Source of the DNA: Candidatus Poribacteria bacterium
GTDB taxonomy: Bacteria > Poribacteria > WGA-4E > PCPOR2b
Assembly: GCA_028819845.1 (NCBI GenBank)
Contig: JAPPKS010000034.1
Span: 174,217 to 238,216 of the forward strand
Direction of reading: 5' to 3'
Length of the DNA: 64,000 nt
Every line of letters begins with the position of its first letter. The stretch's first letter is position 1. The translations under genes and the position numbers were made by a program. Below, piece after piece: positions 17,241-26,067 of this stretch. The notes under the pieces were generated by a model, which saw only the letters and a program-made list of their open reading frames with translations, did not search any database and was not told the DNA's origin.

Positions 17241-17447
17241 ACTAGTTTCTGTTGACAATTGGAAATTTGAACCCATCTCCATGCCCTAAGTTTTTGGGCA
17301 GGCACAAGACCTGCCCCTACATAATCCTTTTAGGGGCAACGCATGTGGTTGCCTTTATACGTCAGACATCGCCCCCGACTTGGGTTTTTGGCGAATTAAA
17401 AGGTTGTATGTCGCATTAGTACCACCAAAATGTCAACACGCCCTAGT
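17241..17447. mobile_element. MITE, copy 1 (207 bp), between sufB and sufD
   Basis: Bounded by ACTAGTTTCTGTTGACA on the left and TGTCAACACGCCCTAGT on the right, imperfect terminal inverted repeats around a TA at each end. It is nearly identical along its whole 207 bases to 39733-39939. The interior has two hairpins: GGGCAGG/CCTGCCC (17296-17316) and GGGGCAAC/GGTTGCC (about 17334-17353). There is no coding capacity. TIRs next to TA suggest a non-autonomous IS630/Tc1-type element; no transposase lies in the window. Confidence 0.85.
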
Positions 17448-17458
17448 TTTGACTGCTT

Positions 17459-18877
17459 CTATCCAACCGACCCTTCCATCTGAAGTTGGATTAGCCGGTT
17501 CATCTCCACCGCATATTCCATTGGAAGTTCCTTAACGAGCGGTTCGATAAACCCATTAACAATCATCGTCGAGGCCTCCTCTTCGGAAAGTCCGCGGCTC
17601 ATGAGATAGAATAACTGTTCCTCTCCAATCTTGCTGACACGCGCTTCATGTCCAATATTTACGTCATTTTCACCAATTTCGATGACCGGATAGGTGTCAG
17701 ATTGAGACTCTTCATCAAGGATGAGGGCATCACAGACAACGTTAGATTTACACTGGTTTGCGCCCTTAAGGACTTTGAGCTCACCACGATAACTAGAACG
17801 TCCACCGTCCTTGCTAATGGACTTGGAGGTGATGCGCGAAGTCGTGTTCGGCGCGCAATGAATGACTTTCCCCCCTGCATCCTGATGCTGACCTTTGCTC
17901 GCAAAAGCGATCGAGAGAATCTCACCATGTGCGCCTTTGCCCTTCATATAAACGCTGGGGTACTTCATAGTCAGCTTGGATCCTAAGTTACCATCGATCC
18001 ATTCCATATGGGCATCTTCGTAGGCGACGGCTCGCTTAGTAACAAGATTATACACGTTATTTGCCCAGTTCTGGATTGTGGTGTAGCGGACGCGCGACCC
18101 TTTCTTGCAGATAATCTCGACAACGGCGCTGTGCAGCGACTCGCTGGAGTATGTGGGGGCTGTGCAACCTTCTACGTAGTGAACTTGAGCACCTTCGTCT
18201 GCAATAATCAGCGTCCGTTCAAACTGCCCCATATTTTCGGTGTTGATTCGGAAGTACGCTTGCAGTGGATAATCGACCTTAACGCCGGGCGGAACATAGA
18301 TGAAGCTGCCGCCACTCCAGACAGCGCTGTTGAGTGCGGCAAACTGGTTATCCGCTGACGGGATAACTGTCCCGAAATATTCTTTAACAAGATCGGGATA
18401 TTCGCGAACGGCGGTGTCAGTATCGACGAAGACCACACCAATCTTATCCAGTTCTTCCTCAATGTTGTGATAGACAACTTCCGAATCATATTGCGCACCG
18501 ACGCCAGCGAGGAACTTCCGTTCGGCTTCGGGGATACCGAGCCGATCGAAGGTTTTTTTGATGTCATCGGGAACGTCATCCCAACTGCGCTCACTCCGAT
18601 CAGAAGCCTTGACGTAATAATAAATGTCATCGAAGTTGAGTTGAGAGAGATCGCCGCCCCACTTAATCATCGGCTTTTGTTTAAAGATTTCATAAGCTTT
18701 CAGCCGATATTGGCGCATCCAGTCAGGTTCACCTTTGACATCGCACATCTGGTTAATGATTTCAGCATCGATGCCCTTGCGAGATTTGAAGACAGGTTTA
18801 ATATCATCATGAAACCCGTACTTATACTCGCTGTCCACGTTAAGATTTTCTTGAATTTGCATATTGGGTGAAGCCAT
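17459..18877 (-). CDS. sufB: Fe-S assembly scaffold protein SufB
   Basis: The 472-residue core scaffold of the SufBCD complex, in which Fe-S clusters are built. Typical blocks are [39 protein letters not shown], the ligand-region segment [18 protein letters not shown], and C-terminal [24 protein letters not shown] is 5-6 bases before ATG 18877. In transcription order it follows sufC, but the partial sufC duplicate lies in between. Confidence 0.97.
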   Translation of the reverse strand: MASPNMQIQENLNVDSEYKYGFHDDIKPVFKSRKGIDAEIINQMCDVKGEPDWMRQYRLKAYEIFKQKPMIKWGGDLSQLNFDDIYYYVKASDRSERSWDDVPDDIKKTFDRLGIPEAERKFLAGVGAQYDSEVVYHNIEEELDKIGVVFVDTDTAVREYPDLVKEYFGTVIPSADNQFAALNSAVWSGGSFIYVPPGVKVDYPLQAYFRINTENMGQFERTLIIADEGAQVHYVEGCTAPTYSSESLHSAVVEIICKKGSRVRYTTIQNWANNVYNLVTKRAVAYEDAHMEWIDGNLGSKLTMKYPSVYMKGKGAHGEILSIAFASKGQHQDAGGKVIHCAPNTTSRITSKSISKDGGRSSYRGELKVLKGANQCKSNVVCDALILDEESQSDTYPVIEIGENDVNIGHEARVSKIGEEQLFYLMSRGLSEEEASTMIVNGFIEPLVKELPMEYAVEMNRLIQLQMEGSVG

Positions 18878-18897
18878 GTTGTGTCCTTTCGTTGGGG

Positions 18898-19699
18898 TAA
18901 GGAGTAAGGCGTAATGAGTAAAGCGTAATTAAATTTGTTGCATATTATTGGTTATGGATTATAGCGGTGCGATTCCGTATTTCTCCCGTATTGGGTCGTA
19001 TCCTTCATCCTCCAAAAGTTGGGCGAGTTCCCATCCGCCGGATTCCACAATTTTGCCATCGAGGAGAATGTGTACGAATTCCGGACGGATATAGTTGAGG
19101 AGACGTGGATAGTGGGTAATGATCAAGACGCCTAACTCTGATCCGATCAATTGGCTAACACTTTCACCAACGATTCGCACGGCGTCAATGTCTAATCCAG
19201 AATCCGTCTCATCAAGAATTGCGATCTTTGGTTCGAGCATTGCCAGTTGCAAAACCTCAGCTCGTTTCTTCTCTCCGCCTGAAAACCCGTCGTTGAGATA
19301 AGGAGTAAGGCGTAATGAGTAAAGCGTAATTAAATTTGTTGCATATTATTGGTTATGGATTATAGCGGTGCGATTCCGTATTTCTCCCGTATTGGGTCGT
19401 ATCCTTCATCCTCCAAAAGTTGGGCGAGTTCCCATCCGCCGGATTCCACAATTTTGCCATCGAGGAGAATGTGTACGAATTCCGGACGGATATAGTTGAG
19501 GAGACGTGGATAGTGGGTAATGATCAAGACGCCTAACTCTGATCCGATCAATTGGCTAACACTTTCACCAACGATTCGCACGGCGTCAATGTCTAATCCA
19601 GAATCCGTCTCATCAAGAATTGCGATCTTTGGTTCGAGCATTGCCAGTTGCAAAACCTCAGCTCGTTTCTTCTCTCCGCCTGAAAACCCGTCGTTGAGA
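18898..19699. repeat. Exact tandem duplication, two 401-bp units
   Basis: Unit 1 is 18898-19298 and unit 2 is 19299-19699, identical wherever I compared them. Each unit holds the last 340 bases of sufC plus about 60 bases of downstream spacer beginning TAAGGAGTAAGGCGTAATG. Identity without drift means it is either very recent or an assembly duplication. Confidence 0.95.
18959..19298 (-). pseudogene. Truncated duplicate of the sufC 3' end
   Basis: A second copy of the last 113 or so codons of SufC, from just before the signature motif FSGGEKKR through Walker B ILDETDSGLD to the natural end YGIAPL. It lacks Walker A, so it cannot act as an ATPase. It arose by the 401-bp tandem duplication. The internal Met codon (19252) has no recognisable ribosome site. 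It lies between the intact sufC stop and sufB. Confidence 0.9.
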
Positions 19700-20145
19700 T
19701 AGCGTCGGGCGAACGATTCATCTATGCCGAGCCGCTTCATTTTATCGCGCAATTCCCGCCGAAATTCGCGCATTGGAATGAGTTCTGTCGTTTCGCCACC
19801 ATTTGAATTTTCAGCACGCACCGCGCTGACGGCCATACGGAGGAAATTCGCCATACTCACACCGGGCACGGCGGTCGGGTATTGAAATGCGAGAAAAAGA
19901 CCAAGCCTTGCACGTTCATTCGGTTCCAAGCCGAGAATATCTTCACCATCAAAAGTGACTTCACCTGAATCTACTTCGTAGAATGGGTGCCCCATGAGTG
20001 CGTTTGCGAGCGTACTTTTACCGGAACCATTCGGTCCCATAAGTGCATGAATCTCTCCCTGCTTGACCGCCAAATTCAGACCCTTGATAATGGGTTGTCC
20101 TTCCACGCTGATGTGCAAATTATCAATGACTAAATTGTTGCTCAT
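19360..20145 (-). CDS. sufC: Fe-S assembly ATPase SufC
   Basis: The 261-residue ABC-type ATPase of the SufBCD complex, which drives conformational change of the SufB-SufD scaffold. Walker A is GPNGSGKSTLANAL near residue 37, the Q-loop is AFQYP, the signature is FSGGEKKRAE, Walker B is IAILDETDSGLD and the H-loop is ITHYPR. It is the first gene of the suf run on the minus strand; no SufR or IscR regulator is adjacent. ATG 20145. The downstream end is duplicated (see pseudogene). Confidence 0.97.
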   Translation of the reverse strand: MSNNLVIDNLHISVEGQPIIKGLNLAVKQGEIHALMGPNGSGKSTLANALMGHPFYEVDSGEVTFDGEDILGLEPNERARLGLFLAFQYPTAVPGVSMANFLRMAVSAVRAENSNGGETTELIPMREFRRELRDKMKRLGIDESFARRYLNDGFSGGEKKRAEVLQLAMLEPKIAILDETDSGLDIDAVRIVGESVSQLIGSELGVLIITHYPRLLNYIRPEFVHILLDGKIVESGGWELAQLLEDEGYDPIREKYGIAPL

Positions 20146-20269
20146 TAAGGTCCGTTAAACTCCTTAAAGCAGTGGTTAGTGGCCAGTGGCTAGTGAAAAG
20201 CACGAACACGCCATAGAACACTGTTTTTGATACCGAGCGTTCAATGACTTGGTTCCTTTCGTGGTGCCA

Positions 20270-21265
20270 CTATCCACCTATCATGGACATATTTCGTGAA
20301 GGTTTTACGAAGTCTGTTGAATTGATTTTATGGCCTGCTTCTTTCTGTTTTACGGCGTCAATGATGAGATTGGCGAGGTTTTTCTTGGGCAATCCTGCAC
20401 GTAACGGCGTCAACAGGTCGGTTTCTGTAAGCGAAAAGAGGCAGGCACGGAATTTACCGTCGGCAGTAAGTCGTATGCGATTACACTGATCGCAAAATGG
20501 TTCGCTTACCGAAGCGATGACCCCAATTTCGCCGCCGCCATCTAAATAACGGTAGCGCGCCGCCGGTTCATGATTCCCATCTCCATTCGTGTAAACTGGT
20601 GCTAGTGGATAGGTTTCATTGATTTTACCGATTAGCGCTTTGCCCGGTACAAACATGTTGCGCCCCCAAATGTCGTCCGCATCTAAAGGCATAAATTCAA
20701 TAAACCGCAGTTGATATGCATTTTCACGAGCAAACTGAGCGAGGTCAATAATTTCGTCATCGGTAAATCCCCGCATTGCGACTGCATTCACTTTTATGGG
20801 ATTGAACCCGCAACGCTGTGCTTCTTTTAGTCCCTCAAGCGTCTTTGCAAGCATCTTGCGCCGCGTCATTTGCTCAAATTTTTCTTCGTTCAGTGTATCA
20901 AGACTGACGTTAATACGGCGCAGTCCGGCATCATATAACGCCTTTGCTTGCTTGGCTAAACCGATGCCATTGGTTGTCAAGCTAATATCTTTTATCCCTT
21001 CAATGCCTCTCAGTTGCCTAATGAGATTCGGAACCCCCGGACGAACTAGCGGCTCACCGCCTGTAATCCGAATTTTATTAACTCCTAGTTCAACGAAAAC
21101 CCGGGTCAAGTAGACTATTTCATCGAAGCTCATAATGCCTTCATTTTCCATGAACGCCATGTCTTCTGGCATACAGTAGATGCAGCGCAGGTTACACTTG
21201 TCCGTCACGGAAATGCGTAGGTTAGTATGAATTCTATCGAAACGGTCAATTAACTGGGTATTCAT
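20270..21265 (-). CDS. moaA: GTP 3',8-cyclase MoaA (molybdenum cofactor biosynthesis)
   Basis: The radical-SAM enzyme that converts GTP to the first molybdopterin precursor intermediate, acting with MoaC. The 331-residue product has the N-terminal cluster motif CNLRCIYCMP, ITGGEPLVRPG, and the C-terminal cluster cysteines in EPFCDQCNRIRLTADGKFRAC with FS following. It ends SMIGG; the C-terminal double glycine is needed for activity. The other moa genes are not in the window. Being a two-cluster enzyme, it is a plausible client of the adjacent SUF system. Confidence 0.96.
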   Translation of the reverse strand: MNTQLIDRFDRIHTNLRISVTDKCNLRCIYCMPEDMAFMENEGIMSFDEIVYLTRVFVELGVNKIRITGGEPLVRPGVPNLIRQLRGIEGIKDISLTTNGIGLAKQAKALYDAGLRRINVSLDTLNEEKFEQMTRRKMLAKTLEGLKEAQRCGFNPIKVNAVAMRGFTDDEIIDLAQFARENAYQLRFIEFMPLDADDIWGRNMFVPGKALIGKINETYPLAPVYTNGDGNHEPAARYRYLDGGGEIGVIASVSEPFCDQCNRIRLTADGKFRACLFSLTETDLLTPLRAGLPKKNLANLIIDAVKQKEAGHKINSTDFVKPSRNMSMIGG

Positions 21266-21426
21266 CGTTATAAAAGCGGCGATTTCAAGAGGACATCGTT
21301 TGTTTTAGCTTGCGCAGGTATGATAACACAAGCAGACGTATTTTTTCAAGTTTTTTATGGTAAATACCTTAAAAAAGCGGGGACGGCACTTTATGGCGGG
21401 AACGCACCAAGCTTGCTATAGACAAC

Positions 21427-22386
21427 TTATCCTGCCGTTGGGTATGAAGGCATGGGTTTGTGCCGAAACCAATCAATAGTTTCTCGCAATCCAGCTTTAA
21501 GACTAACTTTCGGTTGATAGCCTAGCAGGCGCTGCGCTTTGCTGATGTCCGCGCGTGAATGCCGAACATCTCCAACCCGCGCCGGTGCATAAACGGGTTT
21601 GATTTTATGCTCCATCAACTCACCGATGAGAGCAGCAAGCCGGTTAATTGATGTTTGCTCGCCGCACCCGATGTTAAAGACGGTTCCAACTGCCCCTTCA
21701 GCGTGACAGGCGAGGAGATTCGCATGAACCGCATTTGCGACGTAAGTAAAATCTCTCGATTGTTCTCCGTCTCCATCAATCGTTGGGGGATCGCCGATTA
21801 AACCGGCGCTAATAAAGCGAGGAATAACAGCGGAATATGGGGAGTTTGGATTTTGGCGGGGACCAAAAATATTGAAATATCTTAATGCAACAGTTTCAAG
21901 ACCGTAAATTTCGGTAAAGATTCGGCAATAACACTCTCCAACGTACTTGGTGAGCGCATAAGGTGAAGCTGGTTGGGACGGAAGGTTTTCAGATCTTGGA
22001 AGTAAAGCTAAATTTCCATAAGAAGATGAGGATCCTGCATAAACAACACGCTTCACACCTGCATCCCTCGCAGCAACAAGGATATTCAATGTTCCACCGA
22101 TGTTCACATCGTTGCTACGGATTGGGTTTGCGACAGATCTCGCGACGGAGGGCAATGCCCCTTGGTGCATAATATAATCGACTCCGTCAACAGCCCTACC
22201 TACGGCTTCGCAATCCCGCAAATCTCCATTGATAAACTCAATCTGATCCTTTACCGCCGCTATGTTATCGGTGGCGCCGGTTGTACAGTTATCGAATACA
22301 CGAACCTGTTCATTTCGTTTCACCAATGCCTCAACCAGATGAGAGGCGATGAAGCCACAGCCGCCCGTGACCAAATAATACGCCAT
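21427..22386 (-). CDS. NAD-dependent sugar-nucleotide epimerase/dehydratase
   Basis: A 319-residue extended short-chain dehydrogenase. Its Rossmann motif is VTGGCGFIASHLVEALV, HQGALPSV follows, the catalytic YxxxK is in SPYALTKYVGE, and the C-terminal substrate part has SRDFTYVANAVHANLLA. The HxxxxSRDFTYV pattern is typical of UDP-glucose/UDP-GlcNAc 4-epimerase or dTDP-sugar enzymes; the substrate is not decided. ATG 22386 has GAGGAA upstream; the longer frame to 22422 is rejected. The gene for a 98-residue protein precedes it by 38 bases. Confidence 0.9.
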   Translation of the reverse strand: MAYYLVTGGCGFIASHLVEALVKRNEQVRVFDNCTTGATDNIAAVKDQIEFINGDLRDCEAVGRAVDGVDYIMHQGALPSVARSVANPIRSNDVNIGGTLNILVAARDAGVKRVVYAGSSSSYGNLALLPRSENLPSQPASPYALTKYVGECYCRIFTEIYGLETVALRYFNIFGPRQNPNSPYSAVIPRFISAGLIGDPPTIDGDGEQSRDFTYVANAVHANLLACHAEGAVGTVFNIGCGEQTSINRLAALIGELMEHKIKPVYAPARVGDVRHSRADISKAQRLLGYQPKVSLKAGLRETIDWFRHKPMPSYPTAG

Positions 22387-22424
22387 AAAATTCCTCGCAA
22401 CACAGGAACACCACATCCGCACAT

Positions 22425-22721
22425 TTATGCTTCTGTAACGCGTATCCGTTCAATCTCATTTGCAACCAGCCACTCCAAAAAATCTTCTTGCTCCGCTGTG
22501 ATTTCAATCTCCGCGCGATTTCTATCGTCGAGCGGCGAAACGAGATAAAATACGCCCGTATCAAGCAGTTCTGCGGTGCGCTCGAGCGGGAAAAAATAGT
22601 CGTTGGGTTTTTCACTGTCCCGAATCTCACCTTCAGTAAAGTAGTGAAGTTGTCCTCGTAATGTTCGAGAAATTTCGTAAGGTTCGAAATTCTGTTTATC
22701 TGCCGCGAAAGCGAGATACAT
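22425..22721 (-). CDS. Unknown protein (98 residues)
   Basis: I do not recognise the family. The product begins MYLAFAADKQNFEPYEI and has a charged, helical C-terminal half, EQEDFLEWLVANEIERIRV. It has no signal peptide, membrane helix or cysteine motif. It precedes the epimerase gene on the same strand and may be cotranscribed. No close function can be inferred. Confidence 0.6.
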   Translation of the reverse strand: MYLAFAADKQNFEPYEISRTLRGQLHYFTEGEIRDSEKPNDYFFPLERTAELLDTGVFYLVSPLDDRNRAEIEITAEQEDFLEWLVANEIERIRVTEA

Positions 22722-22849
22722 AACCGTTCCCGTTTTAGTGTGATTGGATTAGGATTTTCGAACGAAGATTGAGAGATTTCACTTCATAATTATACTAAAT
22801 CTGGAAGTGGAATTCAACCGTGTTTCTAAGGCTAAACCTGCAGTTTCAT

Positions 22850-22879
22850 TTGCGCGCAATGCCGAATCTTTGCTATAAT
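22850..22879 (+). promoter_or_regulatory. Predicted distal promoter
   Basis: TTGCGC (22850-22855), an 18-base spacer, and TGCTATAAT with an extended -10 (TATAAT 22874-22879). It would give a leader of about 200 bases before the membrane protein gene. Confidence 0.5.
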
Positions 22880-22990
22880 CAGCTTATTGCCAATCGGCTA
22901 CCGTCCGACACCGTCCGGGTAGGATGACACGGAATGAGAACCACGTTGTCCGCACACTTTACCGCAAGGAGCGGTGGGGCAAATGGCGAA

Positions 22991-23037
22991 CCCTCTTTGT
23001 TTTTGGACTTGCGGCAAAGAGGGCTACACGGTATAAT
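22991..23037 (+). promoter_or_regulatory. Proximal promoter overlapped by an inverted repeat
   Basis: TTGCGG (23009-23014), a 17-base spacer and a perfect TATAAT (23032-23037) lie about 48 bases before the start at 23085. CCCTCTTTG (22991-22999) and CAAAGAGGG (23015-23023) form a perfect 9-bp inverted repeat. Its loop holds the -35 box and its right arm covers the spacer, an operator-like or RNA-hairpin arrangement. Confidence 0.6.
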
Positions 23038-23084
23038 GTAACTATCTCGGTTCGCAATCTGCACAAAATTGCGTTTCTGCCACA

Positions 23085-23753
23085 ATGGCAATTACTCATA
23101 CAGACAAGACTGTCATTATTGCGTCTACTACGACCTTTTTGACGTTTCTGATTAACGCCAAACTAGGGTCGATTTGGCTGCTCTATTTGAACGTGCTGAT
23201 AATATCCGGGGTGTTCGGTTTTGTGCTCCGGAGGTTGGATGAATCGTCAAATTTGTCGCGCAGCGTGATTGCAAGTGCGATTTCCTTAATTATCTACCTG
23301 CCGTTAGACTGGTATATTTCACAGAAAGTTCACCAAGAACATCTGATTTTCTACTTGAGTCTTAACGATATTCGGGTGCCCACGGTTCCGTTGAGTTTGC
23401 TATTGACTTGGTTAATAGCTTTAAGCGTAACTATCTATTTTTATCACCGTCTCAGTTTGAAGTGGAGATATCCCTATATCGCGGCAGTGATTACAGCTTG
23501 TGCCGTTTTTCTTAGCAGCGTTGTATTTGATCGACTCGGGTCTGCCCGACTGTGGAATTGGAACGCGAGTTACCTTGAGAATTTTCCTTTTGTTGGCACC
23601 ATTCCAGCCTTTGTCCCAATGGCATTTTCGTTGACCTTTTTGCTTTCCCCGTATTACTTTCGAGGACAAAATCTGATAGTGGCTGGACTCCGATGCGGGC
23701 TTTGTATGGGCGCATTGCAACTATTCGGTTTTGTACTGTTTTATTATTTCTAA
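23085..23753 (+). CDS. Multi-pass membrane protein of unknown function (222 residues)
   Basis: About six hydrophobic segments are visible, for example IIASTTTFLTFLI, IWLLYLNVLIISGVFGFVL, VIASAISLIIYLPL, SLLLTWLIALSVTIYFY, YIAAVITACAVFLSSVVF and LRCGLCMGALQLFGFVLFYYF. There are no catalytic motifs and I do not recognise a family. It lies 5 bases upstream of hslV and is likely the first gene of an operon with hslVU, driven by the promoter near 23009. Confidence 0.7.
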   Translation: MAITHTDKTVIIASTTTFLTFLINAKLGSIWLLYLNVLIISGVFGFVLRRLDESSNLSRSVIASAISLIIYLPLDWYISQKVHQEHLIFYLSLNDIRVPTVPLSLLLTWLIALSVTIYFYHRLSLKWRYPYIAAVITACAVFLSSVVFDRLGSARLWNWNASYLENFPFVGTIPAFVPMAFSLTFLLSPYYFRGQNLIVAGLRCGLCMGALQLFGFVLFYYF

Positions 23754-23758
23754 GACTT

Positions 23759-24298
23759 ATGCCAAAGATTAAATCAACGACCATTTTGAGTGTACGCCGT
23801 GGTAAACAGGTGGCAATCGGCGGCGATGGGCAGGTCACCTTGGGCGATATTGCAGTTAAACACGGCGCCAAAAAAATTCGTAAGGTATATAACGACCGCG
23901 TCCTTTTGGGATTTGCCGGATCGGCTTCCGATGCGCTTGCGCTTTATGAAAAGTTAGAGAATAAGTTGGAACAGTATCGCGGAAATCTACGGAGAGCGGC
24001 TGTCGAGCTAGCCAGGGATTGGCGAAGCGATCGAGTTCTCAGGCGCATAGATGCATTGATGATTGCCGTGGACGCCGATGGGGCATATCTACTTTCGGGC
24101 GGCGGGGACGTAATCTCGCCCGATGATGGAACGTTAGCCATTGGATCGGGCGGGTCGATTGCAATCGCAGCCGCTAAAGCCTTATTGAACCACTCTGATT
24201 TCACTGCCGCACGGATTGTCGAGGAAGCTATGAAGATTACAAGCGATATCTGCATTTATACCAACAAGCAGATTGATATTGAGTCAATTGACGTTTAG
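23759..24298 (+). CDS. hslV: ATP-dependent protease proteolytic subunit HslV
   Basis: The peptidase subunit of the HslVU (ClpYQ) proteasome-like complex. The 179-residue product starts MPKIKS, a propeptide removed to expose the catalytic Thr of TTILSVRRGKQVAIGGDGQ. GFAGSASDALALYEKLE and AIGSGGSIAIAAAKAL are family blocks. ATG 23759, 5 bases after the membrane protein stop, matches the family start; a longer frame from 23693 is rejected. It is followed by hslU after 109 bases. Confidence 0.96.
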   Translation: MPKIKSTTILSVRRGKQVAIGGDGQVTLGDIAVKHGAKKIRKVYNDRVLLGFAGSASDALALYEKLENKLEQYRGNLRRAAVELARDWRSDRVLRRIDALMIAVDADGAYLLSGGGDVISPDDGTLAIGSGGSIAIAAAKALLNHSDFTAARIVEEAMKITSDICIYTNKQIDIESIDV

Positions 24299-24407
24299 CG
24301 ACCATTCACCTAGTTCAAACTAAGCGCTCACATAGTTTCAGCGAGAAAACCCCCGACATCATTTGCGCTGGCACCCCAAAACTAAAGAAGAAACTGGAGG
24401 TTCACAT

Positions 24408-25901
24408 TTGGAGACACCGTCACTTTCACCCAAGAAAACACTAGCAGATGCACTCACGCCAAAACAGATTGTAGAAGAGCTAGATAAATATATCATCGGG
24501 CAGTCCGAAGCGAAACGCGCGGTAGCAATTGCGCTCCGCAACCGGGCTCGACGACAGATGCTTGAAGAAGATATGCGGGATGAAGTTGCGCCGAAAAACA
24601 TTATCATGATTGGTTCCACCGGAATTGGTAAAACTGAAATTGCCCGACGCTTGGCGCGTTTGGTTGACGCTCCTTTTATTAAGGTCGAAGCCTCAAAATA
24701 CACGGAAGTCGGCTACGTCGGACGAGATGTCGAGTCCATGATTCGGGACTTAACGGATTTGGCAATCAACATGGTCAGAGCTGAACAAACCGATGCTGTC
24801 AAAGAGAAGGCGCTGGAACTGGTAGAGGACCGGCTATTGGATTGTCTGTTGCCGCCGCCGCGTGCGATAAAGAAGCAGAAGTCCGTTGAAGAAGATGGTG
24901 ATTTAACTGATGAGGAAGGGGAAGATACTGAAATGTTGACATTCGACTTGGAACTTGGTGATAGCGAGGAGATTGAACCGGAGCAAGAAGAGGCCGTCAG
25001 TGAACAAGAGAAAACTAGGTACTTGCGGACGCGAGAGAAATTTCGAAAGATGCTTCGAGACGGCAAACTAGAAGATAAGCCGGTAGAGATTAGCGTGAAG
25101 AACCAATCTGTTCCCTTTATTGAAATTTTTTCTCCATCGGGTATCGAAGAAATGGACATCAACTTTAAGGATATGTTCGGCAGCTTTCTACCCAAAAAAG
25201 TGAAGAAACGCCGCGTAACGGTCGATGAAGCGCGCCACATTCTTATGCAGGAGGAAGCGGAAAAGCTTATTGATATGGATAAGGTTGTGGGGGAAGCTAT
25301 CGGACGAGTCGAGAATTCGGGGATTGTCTTTCTGGATGAGATTGATAAAATTGCTGGACGCGAATCGAAATCTGGACCAGATGTTTCACGCGAAGGGGTT
25401 CAACGCGACATCCTACCGATAATTGAAGGAAGTACGATAGCGACAAAGTACGGCATGGTGCGCACTGATCACGTATTATTCATCGCTGCGGGTGCCTTTC
25501 ACGCATCCAAGCCGTCGGATTTGATTCCGGAACTGCAGGGACGTTTCCCGATTCGGGTCGAACTCAAAAGTTTAGATCAGCACGACTTTAAACGGATTCT
25601 CACCGAGCCGAAAAACGCACTGGAGAAACAATACATCGCAATGTTGAAAACGGAGGAAGTTGAGGTTTGTATCACTGAAGACGCGATTGACGAAATCGCG
25701 GCACTAGCGTTTCAGGTCAATGAGTCGGTTGAGGACATTGGCGCACGCCGTTTACATACCATTATGGAAAGGCTGTTTGATGACCTGTCTTTCAACGCCC
25801 CAAGCATGGAGGAGAGAGATATTAAAATTGATGCGGATTATGTCAGCAACCAGTTAGCGGAAGTTGTTAAGGATCAGGATTTGAGTAAGTACATACTCTG
25901 A
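24408..25901 (+). CDS. hslU: ATPase subunit HslU of the HslVU protease
   Basis: The AAA+ unfoldase that feeds substrates to HslV. The 497-residue product has [17 protein letters not shown], Walker [16 protein letters not shown], the pore loop [14 protein letters not shown], Walker [10 protein letters not shown], and sensor region [11 protein letters not shown]. The protein is longer than usual because the I-domain holds a strongly acidic insert ([17 protein letters not shown] onward, about residues 160-205). A TTG start at 24408 with GGAGG 7 bases upstream gives [12 protein letters not shown] and is preferred to the TTG at 24363. Confidence 0.96.
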   Translation: METPSLSPKKTLADALTPKQIVEELDKYIIGQSEAKRAVAIALRNRARRQMLEEDMRDEVAPKNIIMIGSTGIGKTEIARRLARLVDAPFIKVEASKYTEVGYVGRDVESMIRDLTDLAINMVRAEQTDAVKEKALELVEDRLLDCLLPPPRAIKKQKSVEEDGDLTDEEGEDTEMLTFDLELGDSEEIEPEQEEAVSEQEKTRYLRTREKFRKMLRDGKLEDKPVEISVKNQSVPFIEIFSPSGIEEMDINFKDMFGSFLPKKVKKRRVTVDEARHILMQEEAEKLIDMDKVVGEAIGRVENSGIVFLDEIDKIAGRESKSGPDVSREGVQRDILPIIEGSTIATKYGMVRTDHVLFIAAGAFHASKPSDLIPELQGRFPIRVELKSLDQHDFKRILTEPKNALEKQYIAMLKTEEVEVCITEDAIDEIAALAFQVNESVEDIGARRLHTIMERLFDDLSFNAPSMEERDIKIDADYVSNQLAEVVKDQDLSKYIL

Positions 25902-26067
25902 AGTCTGATTTGGTCTTACCTGTGTCACATGTGCAACGGATTCGGGCAAAAGCGCGCCAATTCGCGACTGATTCAAATGAAGTTCAATAACCTAAAACAC
26001 ATTAGGAGTAGAGATCACGCATTCATCAAAGGTCAGTATTTCACAGACGGTCCCCTTATTCACCGTT

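Larger units (their letters stand above)
22722..23084. other. Divergent regulatory region upstream of the membrane protein and hslVU
   Basis: The 363-base gap has two plus-strand promoter candidates (22850-22879 and 23009-23037), the tandem ACCGTCCGACACCGTCCG motif near 22900-22918, and a 9-bp perfect inverted repeat over the second promoter. A short open frame inside has no protein-like character. Confidence 0.55.

Noticed and set aside
18959-19252. A second ABC ATPase gene
   Set aside because: It is an exact tandem duplicate of the sufC end and lacks Walker A and a start signal.
22924-23142. 72-residue ORF in the hslVU leader
   Set aside because: Covers promoters and inverted repeats; no protein-like features.
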